A stretch of 7,679 nt of DNA from positions 1-7,679 of the forward strand of contig SYDD01000109.1 in assembly GCA_005786775.1 (NCBI GenBank). The letters run 5' to 3'. Made by a program: the position numbers and the translations under genes. The notes beneath the pieces were generated by a model. The model saw only the letters and a program-made list of their open reading frames with translations. It did no database searches and was not told the origin of the DNA. Source of the stretch: Opitutaceae bacterium (GTDB lineage: Bacteria > Verrucomicrobiota > Verrucomicrobiia > Opitutales > Opitutaceae). This document shows positions 1 to 7,286 of this stretch, piece after piece. The number at the start of each line of letters is the position of its first letter. The stretch's first letter is position 1.

Positions 1-1155
<1,155 letters not shown>

Positions 1156-1162
1156 ACGCGCG

Positions 1163-2401
1163 ATGCCGCAGTTTGCCTACAAAGCCCTGCAGTCGGATGG
1201 CGTGGCGGTCGAAGGCCTGATCGAGGCCCCGAACCGGCAGGAGGCGTTGCGGCTGGTGGAGGGCCGGGCGCTGCGACCGGTGCGTCTGGGGGAGGCGGCG
1301 GGAACCGCGGGGAGCGGCGGGAAGGCGGGGGCGGGGCTGCGGCTTTCGCTGGGCGGGGGCAACAAGATCTCCGCGCGGACCCTGGAGAACTTCACCAGGC
1401 TATTGTCCAGCCTGCTGGCGGCCGGGGTCCCGTTCAGCCGGGCGCTTGTGATCATCCACCGGGAGGCGGCGGAGCCCGCGGCGAAGGCCAAGTGGAAGGA
1501 ATTGCACGACCTGGTGATCGACGGGATGCCGCTGTCCGATGCGATGGCGCGCTCGCCCGAGACCTTTCCGCGGGTGTATGTGGCGATGGTCGAGGCGGGG
1601 GAGGCGGGTGGGTTCCTCGACGTCGTGCTGGCGCAGATCGCGGACTTCCAGGCGCGGGAGAAGGAGCTGAAGGGCAAGGTCGCGACGGCGCTGATGTACC
1701 CGGCGATCCTGCTGCTGCTGGCCCTCGGGGTGCTCATCTTCCTGCTGGTTTTCTTCATCCCGCGGTTCCAGCTGGTGTTCCAGGGCTTCAACGCGGAGCT
1801 GCCCCTCATCACCCGGATGATCGTGGGGGTGAGCGATGCCGTGCGGGGCTACGGCCTGTTTCTGGCCGCCGGGCTGGCGGTGGCGGGCATCTCGGCCCGG
1901 CACTGGTTCCGCTCGCCGCGCGGCCGCCGGGCGTGGGAGGGCTGGATCCTGCGCGTGCCCACGCTGGGGCCTCTGCTGGCCCAGTTCGCGATGGCCCGGT
2001 TCTGCCGGATGCTGGGCACGCTGCTGGGCGCTGGGGTGCCCCTGATCAGCGCGCTCAACGTGGCACGGCGTTCGATCGGCAACCAGATTCTGGTCGATGC
2101 GGTGGCGGACTCGATTGACCGCGTGAAGGAGGGCAAGGCCCTGGGCAAGAGCCTCGCGCAGAACCGGGACCTGTTTCCCGGAGCCGTGGTGGAAATGATC
2201 TCGGTGGCCGAGGAGAGCGGGAAGCTGGACGCCGAACTGCTCCGCATCGCGAACACCACCGAGGGCGATCTGGACCGCCAGTTGAAGGCGGTCGTGGCCC
2301 TCGCGGAGCCGGTGATGCTCTTCGTCATCGCGGCGCTGATCGGCACCATCTTCATCGGGATGGTGATCCCGATCTTCTCCCTGCAGGACCACATCAAATG
2401 A
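1163..2401 (+). CDS. gspF: Type II secretion inner-membrane platform protein GspF
   Basis: Polytopic inner-membrane protein at the centre of the assembly platform, contacted by GspE and feeding pseudopilins into the growing fibre. It has 412 residues, the usual family length, and starts with MPQFAYKAL, the normal GspF/PilC N-terminus. A Gly/Ala-rich linker (about 45-66) leads to two repeats of the T2SSF domain, each opened by a related sequence: LLSSLLAAGVPFSRAL from about 80 and MLGTLLGAGVPLISAL from about 283. Hydrophobic segments lie at about 181-200, 229-248 and 385-406, giving the expected three membrane helices. The ATG at 1163 is the first Met of the frame and lies 7 nt after gspE; no clear Shine-Dalgarno precedes it, so translation probably follows from gspE. 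The stop overlaps the gspG start as ATGA (2398-2401). PilC of a type IV pilus is the only real alternative. Confidence 0.96.
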   Translation: MPQFAYKALQSDGVAVEGLIEAPNRQEALRLVEGRALRPVRLGEAAGTAGSGGKAGAGLRLSLGGGNKISARTLENFTRLLSSLLAAGVPFSRALVIIHREAAEPAAKAKWKELHDLVIDGMPLSDAMARSPETFPRVYVAMVEAGEAGGFLDVVLAQIADFQAREKELKGKVATALMYPAILLLLALGVLIFLLVFFIPRFQLVFQGFNAELPLITRMIVGVSDAVRGYGLFLAAGLAVAGISARHWFRSPRGRRAWEGWILRVPTLGPLLAQFAMARFCRMLGTLLGAGVPLISALNVARRSIGNQILVDAVADSIDRVKEGKALGKSLAQNRDLFPGAVVEMISVAEESGKLDAELLRIANTTEGDLDRQLKAVVALAEPVMLFVIAALIGTIFIGMVIPIFSLQDHIK

Positions 2402-2859
2402 CCTTACCCATGACCTCCCGCCCCCCCCGTGCCCTCCGGCGCGCCCGCCGCGGCGCCTTCACGCTCGTCGAACTGCTGCTGGTCCTCGTGATCCTCGGCA
2501 TCCTGGCCTCCCTCGTCCTCCCGAAGTTCACGGGGCGCACGGAGCAGGCGCGGGTGACGGCAGCGCAGACCCAGATCTCCACCTTTGGCACGGCGCTGGA
2601 CGCCTTTGAGGTGGACACCGGCAGCTACCCGCGGGGTCAGGACGGCCTGAACCAGTTGGTGGCCGCCCCGGCCGACGTGCCGAACTGGCGCGGGCCCTAC
2701 CTCAAGAGCGAGATCCCGGCCGACCCCTGGGGGCGTCCCTACACCTACGAGTTTCCGGGTCGGGTGAATCCCTCCGGTTACGATCTGCGATCCGTCGGCC
2801 CCGATGGCCAGGCGAACACCGCCGATGACATCGTGAACGGCCGAGTGGCCGCGAACTGA
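2398..2859 (+). CDS. gspG: Major pseudopilin GspG
   Basis: Main subunit of the periplasmic pseudopilus. The 153-residue precursor has an Arg-rich leader, a class III signal with FTLVE at 21-25 (Glu at +5), a hydrophobic helix to about residue 38, and a C-terminal domain with the GspG signature: YPRGQDGLNQLV, then DPWGRPYTYEFPG, then SVGPDGQANTADDI. The last is the calcium-binding loop of the major pseudopilin. Mature length is about 133 residues, normal for the family. The residue before Phe21 is Ala20, with Gly19 at -2, so the -1 position is Ala instead of the usual Gly. The ATG at 2398 overlaps the gspF stop (ATGA), with AGGA at 2385-2388 about 9 nt upstream; a second in-frame ATG at 2410 would remove only four residues. 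A run of eight C lies in the leader at 2421-2428. The calcium loop and neighbours argue against a type IV pilin. Confidence 0.95.
   Translation: MTLPMTSRPPRALRRARRGAFTLVELLLVLVILGILASLVLPKFTGRTEQARVTAAQTQISTFGTALDAFEVDTGSYPRGQDGLNQLVAAPADVPNWRGPYLKSEIPADPWGRPYTYEFPGRVNPSGYDLRSVGPDGQANTADDIVNGRVAAN
2421..2428 (+). repeat. C8 homopolymer in the gspG leader
   Basis: Eight consecutive C residues lie downstream of both possible gspG start codons and upstream of the prepilin cleavage site, within the codons for Arg-Pro-Pro-Arg. A change of one base here would shift the frame before the mature pseudopilin is reached. The tract could also be a chance product of high GC and Pro/Arg codons. Confidence 0.6.
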
Positions 2860-2878
2860 CCTGCTTCCTGCACGCGGG

Positions 2879-3451
2879 ATGAGCCCCGGCCGCCACAATC
2901 GCCCCTTGGGCCGCCCGCGTTTTGCCGCGGGGCGGGGCGGCTTCACGCTGGTGGAGCTGATCGTGGTGATGGTGCTGCTGCTGACCGTGGCTTCGCTGGT
3001 GGCGCCCCGGATGGCCTCGTTCTTCAAGGGCCGGGCGCTCAGCGGAGAGGCGCAACGCGTCCTTTCCCTCCTGCATTACGCGCGCAGCCAGGCGGCGGCG
3101 GAGGCGGTGCCGGTCGTGGTCTGGTTCGACCTGGCGCGATCCGCTTACGGCGTGGAACCGGCGCCGGGTTTCGGCGGCGTGGGCGAGGTCCGCCGCCTCG
3201 GGTTCACGCTTGAGCCGAGCCTCCGCCTCGAGGTGGTGGTCGCGGTGGAGGGGCTCGTTTCGGAGCAGGACGACGAACGCCTCGGCCTGCCCGCGGACCG
3301 GCCGGCCATCCGCTTCAATCCCGATGGTTTTCCTGATCCCGCGTCGCCCCCGCGGTTGGTGCTTCGCCAGGATGACGGGGGCGCGCTGGAGATCGCGCTC
3401 ACGCCCAACCGGCTGGGCTATGAGATTCGGACCCCCGATGCGCGGCCCTGA
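2879..3451 (+). CDS. gspH: Minor pseudopilin GspH
   Basis: Minor pseudopilin of the tip complex, inserted through its N-terminal helix with a beta-rich periplasmic domain. The 190-residue precursor has a 21-residue basic leader, the site GRGG/FTLVE (Gly21 at -1, Phe22 at +1, Glu26 at +5), and a hydrophobic helix to about residue 43. It continues with the GspH/FimT-type pattern: an amphipathic stretch with LLHYARSQAAAEAVPVVV (about 62-79), then strands, and near the end IRFNPDGFPDP, the fold's usual F-x-P-D-G turn. The start at 2879 follows gspG by a 19-nt gap with no clear Shine-Dalgarno, and it places the cleavage site at a normal distance. The C-terminus overlaps gspI by 14 nt. FimT of a type IV pilus looks similar, but the position between G and I supports GspH. 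Confidence 0.86.
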   Translation: MSPGRHNRPLGRPRFAAGRGGFTLVELIVVMVLLLTVASLVAPRMASFFKGRALSGEAQRVLSLLHYARSQAAAEAVPVVVWFDLARSAYGVEPAPGFGGVGEVRRLGFTLEPSLRLEVVVAVEGLVSEQDDERLGLPADRPAIRFNPDGFPDPASPPRLVLRQDDGGALEIALTPNRLGYEIRTPDARP

Positions 3452-3851
3452 ACGTCGTTCCGTCCGGCGGGCCTTCACCCTAGTGGAGGTGCTGGCCTCC
3501 CTGATGCTCATCGCGCTGGTCGTGCCGGTGGCGATGGAGGCGATGGCCGTGGCGAGCCGCGCCGGCGAGCTGGGTCAGCGTAAGGCGGCCGCGGTGCGGG
3601 TGGGGGAGCGGGTGCTGGGCGAACTGCTCCTCGAGGGCCAGCTTGCGGCTGGCGCCTCCAGCGGCGTCGCGCAGGAGGGGCCGTTCGAATACCCTTGGTC
3701 CGCGCGGGTGGAGAACTGGCCCGAGGATGCCCTGCAGCAGGTGACGGTGACCGTGACCTTCTCCGTCCGCGGGACGGCGCAGGAGATCGCGCTGGCCACC
3801 CTCCTGCCTTCGACGGGCACCGCGGAGAGCGCCATCGGAGGGCAGGGCTGA
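3438..3851 (+). CDS. gspI: Minor pseudopilin GspI
   Basis: Minor pseudopilin that in other systems nucleates the tip with GspJ and GspK. I start it at the ATG at 3438, giving 137 residues and a short leader of 12; the frame stays open upstream to 3210, but that part lies inside gspH and would bury the signal in the middle of the protein. FTLVE occupies 13-17 (Glu17 at +5), preceded by Ala12, so -1 is Ala, as in GspG. A hydrophobic helix runs to about residue 35. The rest fits GspI: a helix ending in VGERVLGELLLEG, the WSARVENW strand, and a repetitive beta strand VTVTVTF followed by SVRG. It overlaps gspH by 14 nt in another frame, and its TGA shares one base with the gspJ ATG (TGATG, 3849-3853). 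Length is close to the usual 120-130. Confidence 0.87.
   Translation: MRGPERRSVRRAFTLVEVLASLMLIALVVPVAMEAMAVASRAGELGQRKAAAVRVGERVLGELLLEGQLAAGASSGVAQEGPFEYPWSARVENWPEDALQQVTVTVTFSVRGTAQEIALATLLPSTGTAESAIGGQG
3837..3841 (+). promoter_or_regulatory. Ribosome binding site of gspJ
   Basis: GGAGG inside the 3' end of gspI, 9 nt before the ATG at 3851. This good match to a Shine-Dalgarno helps fix the gspJ start, since its frame is open for 52 more codons upstream within gspI. Confidence 0.6.
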
Positions 3852-4561
3852 TGCGGCGCAAGACCTCCAGTCCGGTCCGTTCTCGGCGCGGCTTCACGCT
3901 CCTCGAGCTTCTGATCGGCATCGTGGTCGGCGCGGTCGTGCTGATCGTGATCCAGACGAGCTACTTTGGCGCATTGCGGCTGCACCAGACCACCCACGCC
4001 CGGATCGAGGAGGACCGGCGGGTGCAGCGGGCGGTGGGCATCCTGCGCCGGGACCTGGCCGGCCTGATGCTGCCCGGAAGCGAGACCTCCCTGGCGCAGG
4101 GCCTGCAGACCAGCCCGTTCTCCGGTTCGATGGCCGACGCCATCGGCGAGCGGGTGAGCCCGGATCTGAGCACCAACACCGGGCGCATCGACGGTTGGAC
4201 GCCCTTCGCGGACCAGCAGCGCGTGGCGTACTTTCTCGTCCCTTCCGCGACCGGCGGGAACGGGCGCGACCTGATCCGCGCCGTGACCCGGAACCTGCTC
4301 CCGGTGCAGGAGGCCTTGCCCGAGGAGGAACTGGTGCTCGGCGGGGTGGAGTCCGCGGGCCTGTCCTATTTCGATGGCCTCGCGTGGACCGACACGTGGG
4401 ATTCGATGGCGACCGAGACCCTGCCCGCGGCGCTTCGCTTCAGTTTCACGCTCGCGGGCGAGGCGGGCGGCGGGCCCGCGGGACTTTACGAGGTGGTGGT
4501 GCCGGTGCTGGTCAAGACCACGGCCACGCTGGCGCAGGAGGATGAGGGCGCGCTGCCATGA
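3851..4561 (+). CDS. gspJ: Minor pseudopilin GspJ
   Basis: Minor pseudopilin that pairs with GspI and GspK at the pseudopilus tip. The precursor has 236 residues, slightly longer than the common 190-210. The leader of 14 ends SRRG/FTLLE (Gly14 at -1, Glu19 at +5). The hydrophobic helix LLIGIVVGAVVLIVI is followed by RIEEDRRVQRAVGILRRDLAG, the long amphipathic helix with the R-R-D-L pattern seen in GspJ. The domain then runs through beta-rich sequence to a strand near LYEVVVPVLVKT at the C-terminus. I chose the ATG at 3851 because it overlaps the gspI stop, has GGAGG 9 nt upstream and gives a normal leader; the longer open frame from 3695 shadows gspI. The stop overlaps the gspK start as ATGA (4558-4561). 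Confidence 0.9.
   Translation: MRRKTSSPVRSRRGFTLLELLIGIVVGAVVLIVIQTSYFGALRLHQTTHARIEEDRRVQRAVGILRRDLAGLMLPGSETSLAQGLQTSPFSGSMADAIGERVSPDLSTNTGRIDGWTPFADQQRVAYFLVPSATGGNGRDLIRAVTRNLLPVQEALPEEELVLGGVESAGLSYFDGLAWTDTWDSMATETLPAALRFSFTLAGEAGGGPAGLYEVVVPVLVKTTATLAQEDEGALP
4536..4547 (+). promoter_or_regulatory. Probable ribosome binding site of gspK
   Basis: A purine-rich stretch in the 3' end of gspJ with AGGAGG at 4536-4541 and GAGG at 4544-4547. The second is 10 nt from the ATG at 4558; the stronger first is 16 nt away, rather far. The ATGA overlap suggests that re-initiation after gspJ contributes. Confidence 0.4.
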
Positions 4562-5895
4562 ACCGCCCGCCGCTCCCCCGGAACCCGCGGCGCCGCGGCT
4601 CCGTGATGATCATCGTGCTCTGGGTCTGTCTCGGACTGGTGGCGCTGGCGGTTTATTTCGCGGACCAGATGGCGGCCGAGCTGCGTGCGGCGGACAACCA
4701 GGTGATGGAGGTCGAGGCCCGGCAGGCCGCGCTGGCGGGCACACGTTACGCCGCGTTCGTGCTGGGCCAGTTTGGCCTGAACGGCGTGGTGCCGCATCCG
4801 GACGATTATCGCGCCGAGGCCCTGCCCGTCGGCGAGGCGGCCTTCTGGTTCCTCGGGCGCGACCCGGACCAGCGTCCGGGCGACGAGCCGGTCTTCCGGT
4901 TGGTCGACGAGGGCGCCAAGCTGAATCTCAATTCCGCGCCACGCTCGATGCTGGAGCTGCTGCCGGGAATCACGCCCGAACTGGTCGACGCGATCGTGGC
5001 GTGGCGCACGCGCAGCCAGAGCGGGGGCGGGGACGGCACCTACGGCCTGCTCGATCCCCCGCGCTTGAACAAGGGGGCGCCGTTCGAGACCGTCGACGAG
5101 CTGCGGTTGGTCTACGGCGCCTCGCTCGACGTGCTGCTCGGCGAGGACGTCAACCGGAACGGCGTGCTGGATGAGAACGAGAATGACGGCGACCAGTCGG
5201 CCCCGCGGGACAACGCGGACGGGCTCATCCAACCGGGCGTCCTGGAGTATGTGACCGTGTACAGCCGGGAGCCCAACACGCGCCCGGACGGCTCGCGGCG
5301 GCTGAACGTGGCGACGGCGCAGGCCCGGCAGTCCCCGGCCTTCCTCCAGCTGCTCGGCCGGCTGGGCGGCGGCCGGGCGCAGGAGATCGCGCGCGCGCTT
5401 GGCAGCCAGGAGTTGCGCAGCCCCGCGGAGCTGATGGTGGAGGGACGTTTCACCGCCGAGGAGTGGGCCCAGGTGCGGGACGAGGTGACGACCAGTTCCG
5501 GCGCGACCGTGACCGGGCGCATCAACGTCAACACGGCGGACGAGGTGGTGCTGGGCTGCATCCCGGGTATCGGGCCGGAAAACGCGCCCGCGCTTGTTGC
5601 CTACCGGCTGGCTAATCCGGACGCGGTGCGCGGATCGTTCGCTTGGCTGACGCAGGTGCTGAGCCGCGGCGCGATCACGCGGGCGGGGCCGTACATCACG
5701 GATCGATCCTACCAGTTCACGGCGGACGTGGTGGCCGTGGCCCGCGGCGGCCGGGGCTATGCCCGGACCCGCACCGTCTTCGACGTGAGCCGGTCGACGC
5801 CCCGGATCGTCTACCATCAGGATCTCGCGGCCAGCGGCTGGGCCCTCGGCCCGAGCGCCCGCCAACTGCTGCGGGAGACCCGCAATCGCCTATGA
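4558..5895 (+). CDS. gspK: Large minor pseudopilin GspK
   Basis: Tip pseudopilin capping the I-J-K complex. The 445-residue precursor is clearly longer than the roughly 320-330 of proteobacterial GspK. The leader of 14 ends PRRRG/SVMII; position +5 is Ile19, not Glu, which is the family hallmark of GspK. The membrane helix IIVLWVCLGLVALAVYF is followed by a helix to about residue 65. Two helix-hairpin-helix-like motifs are visible: LNLNSA...LLPGITPELV from residue 122 and INVNTA...CIPGIGPENA from residue 322, matching the two SAM-like domains known in GspK. Between them is a perfect EF-hand-type loop at 197-208 (D-x-N-x-N-G-x-L-D-x-x-E) followed by more acidic sequence. Overlaps gspJ and gspL by ATGA at either end, consistent with coupled translation. 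GspK identity is firm; the role of the insert is unknown. Confidence 0.93.
   Translation: MNRPPLPRNPRRRGSVMIIVLWVCLGLVALAVYFADQMAAELRAADNQVMEVEARQAALAGTRYAAFVLGQFGLNGVVPHPDDYRAEALPVGEAAFWFLGRDPDQRPGDEPVFRLVDEGAKLNLNSAPRSMLELLPGITPELVDAIVAWRTRSQSGGGDGTYGLLDPPRLNKGAPFETVDELRLVYGASLDVLLGEDVNRNGVLDENENDGDQSAPRDNADGLIQPGVLEYVTVYSREPNTRPDGSRRLNVATAQARQSPAFLQLLGRLGGGRAQEIARALGSQELRSPAELMVEGRFTAEEWAQVRDEVTTSSGATVTGRINVNTADEVVLGCIPGIGPENAPALVAYRLANPDAVRGSFAWLTQVLSRGAITRAGPYITDRSYQFTADVVAVARGGRGYARTRTVFDVSRSTPRIVYHQDLAASGWALGPSARQLLRETRNRL
5146..5181 (+). other. EF-hand-like calcium loop in GspK
   Basis: Codons 197-208 of gspK read D-V-N-R-N-G-V-L-D-E-N-E. Positions 1, 3, 5 and 12 carry Asp, Asn, Asn and Glu, position 6 is Gly, 8 is Leu and 9 is Asp, the pattern of a canonical EF-hand or dockerin loop. 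Further Asp/Asn-rich sequence (NDGD, then DNADG) follows within 20 residues. Calcium binding is inferred from the pattern. Confidence 0.7.
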
Positions 5896-7286
5896 GCCAC
5901 CGCCCGCCCCCATCCTTTCTGGTCCTGGCCTTCGAGCCGGGCCACCTGCGCGCCGCGCTCGTGCGTCGCGGGAAGTCCGCGCCGCTGGAGGCCCGCACGT
6001 TCAGCGCGCCCCTGACCCTCGAGCTCCTGCATCCTGAGCCTGAACTGGTGGGGCGTGAGATCCGCAACCAGCTGGAGGCGGCCGGCGTGAAGGAGCGGCA
6101 CGCCGTCGTCGCGCTCCCGCCCGCGTGGGTGATGACGCTCCCGGTCGCCCTGCCGGCGGGCCTCGAGGGTGAGGATTTGGACGGATTCCTGCAGTTGGCA
6201 GCGGAGCGGGGGTTCCCCAGCGCGCCCGAGGAGCTACAGATCGTCCGCTCCGGCTGGGAGGCGGGAGGAGAGCGGCGAGTCACCCTGCTCGCGGTCGCGC
6301 GGGCGCAGTTGGCCAAGCTGGACCTCGTGTTGCGGGCCGCGGGGCTGCGGCCGCTGGGCTTCACGCTCGCCTTGCCGGCGGCGCCCGGGGCGCTGGGGGC
6401 CGCGGCGGCGGGCCAGGTCACGCTCTGGTTGGAGGGCGAGGGCGCCGTCCTGTTGGTGGGTTTCCAGGGCGCCCTCGTGGTCTGGCGGGCCCTGGAGGCG
6501 ACGATCGAGTCGGAGTCCGGGGAACGCGTGCTGCATTCGGCGGCCCTGCTGCGGGAGCTGCGGATCACGCTGCAGCAGGTGCCGGAGGCGGTGCGTCCGG
6601 CGCTTCGCCGGCTCGCTTTGCACGGTGAGCCCGCCTTGGTCGGGGCGCTCGCGACGGCGGTCGAGGCCTGGGCCGGAGAGGTCGGGCTGGAGGTGGCGGC
6701 GGCAGGACCGGGCCGCGTGCCCGGCGAGGAGCTGGTCGAGCGCTTGGCGCTCGCCCGCGCCTCCGGGCAGGCGGGATATCTTGAGTTTCTTCCGCCGCGT
6801 CCCAGCCGCTGGGCGCAGCTGGCCGCCCGATACAGCTCGCGGCGCCTCGCGACGGCGGGGGTGGCGGTGGCGGGCCTGCTCCTGCTGGCGGGCCTTGGCT
6901 TCGGCTGGCAGGAGTACCGGCTGTGGTCCCTCCGCTCCCGCTGGGAGGAAATGGCTTCCACGGTCAAGGAGCTTGAGACCGTCCAGTCGCGGATCCGCGA
7001 GTACCGCTCGTGGTACGACACGTCGTTCCGCAACCTCTCGATCCTGCGGAAGGTGACCGAATGCTTTCCGGAGACCGGGGCGGTGACCGCCAAGTCCTTC
7101 GAGATCCACGGGCAGACGAATGTGACCGTCTCCGGCACGGCCCGCGACAACGCCTCGCTGCTGCGCACGCAGGACCTGCTGCGCCAGTCGCGGGAGGTGC
7201 AGGCGGTCAAGATCGAGCAGATCCGGGGCAAGACCCCGGCCCAGTTCACGTTCAACTTCCGTTGGGTCGGAGGGACCTCGCCATGA
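5892..7286 (+). CDS. gspL: GspL-like assembly protein (PilM-like + TM + PilN-like)
   Basis: Bitopic inner-membrane protein expected to hold GspE at the platform and to pair with GspM in the periplasm. It has 464 residues. The first 300 or so look like an actin-type PilM/GspL cytoplasmic domain: FLVLAFEPGHLRAALVRRG (9-27), VVALPPAWVMTLPVALP, an AGLRPLGFTLALPAA stretch, and a strand pair around LWLEGEGAVLLVGFQGALV (about 178-196). The acidic residues of the nucleotide loops are not in their usual form. One membrane helix spans about 319-340, then a short coiled coil (SLRSRWEEMASTVKELETV), then a PilN-like ferredoxin-type domain with VTVSGTARDNASLL and a final strand FTFNFRW. The ATG at 5892 overlaps the gspK stop (ATGA) with GGGAG at 5873-5877; an 83-codon upstream extension lies wholly inside gspK and is rejected. 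Sequence match to classical GspL is weak, so the name rests on architecture and position. Confidence 0.8.
   Translation: MSHRPPPSFLVLAFEPGHLRAALVRRGKSAPLEARTFSAPLTLELLHPEPELVGREIRNQLEAAGVKERHAVVALPPAWVMTLPVALPAGLEGEDLDGFLQLAAERGFPSAPEELQIVRSGWEAGGERRVTLLAVARAQLAKLDLVLRAAGLRPLGFTLALPAAPGALGAAAAGQVTLWLEGEGAVLLVGFQGALVVWRALEATIESESGERVLHSAALLRELRITLQQVPEAVRPALRRLALHGEPALVGALATAVEAWAGEVGLEVAAAGPGRVPGEELVERLALARASGQAGYLEFLPPRPSRWAQLAARYSSRRLATAGVAVAGLLLLAGLGFGWQEYRLWSLRSRWEEMASTVKELETVQSRIREYRSWYDTSFRNLSILRKVTECFPETGAVTAKSFEIHGQTNVTVSGTARDNASLLRTQDLLRQSREVQAVKIEQIRGKTPAQFTFNFRWVGGTSP
7269..7274 (+). promoter_or_regulatory. Ribosome binding site of the gspM-like gene
   Basis: GGAGGG in the 3' end of gspL, 8 nt before the ATG at 7283. 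It is among the best Shine-Dalgarno matches in the window, together with the one for gspJ, and supports the ATGA-overlapping start. Confidence 0.6.

Noticed and set aside
2860..2878. Possible terminator or attenuator between gspG and gspH
   Set aside because: The 19-nt gap shows no stable inverted repeat or T-run by eye.
3210..3437. Upstream extension of the gspI frame
   Set aside because: It overlaps gspH entirely, has Arg/Ser-rich shadow composition, and would place the prepilin signal 88 residues into the protein.
3776..3792. 17-base exact match to 5376-5392 (GGCGCAGGAGATCGCGC)
   Set aside because: Both copies encode Ala-Gln-Glu-Ile-Ala in unrelated contexts of gspI and gspK. With strong codon bias this is best explained by chance; no further copies were noticed.
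4486..5865. Long minus-strand open frame of 459 codons opposite gspK
   Set aside because: Its product is rich in Arg, His, Ala and Gln with no domain signature, and the plus strand carries a clear GspK. Long antisense frames are expected in GC-rich coding DNA.
5643..5891. Upstream extension of the gspL frame
   Set aside because: It lies wholly within gspK and has no recognisable content; the ATGA-overlapping start at 5892 matches the pattern of the other junctions.
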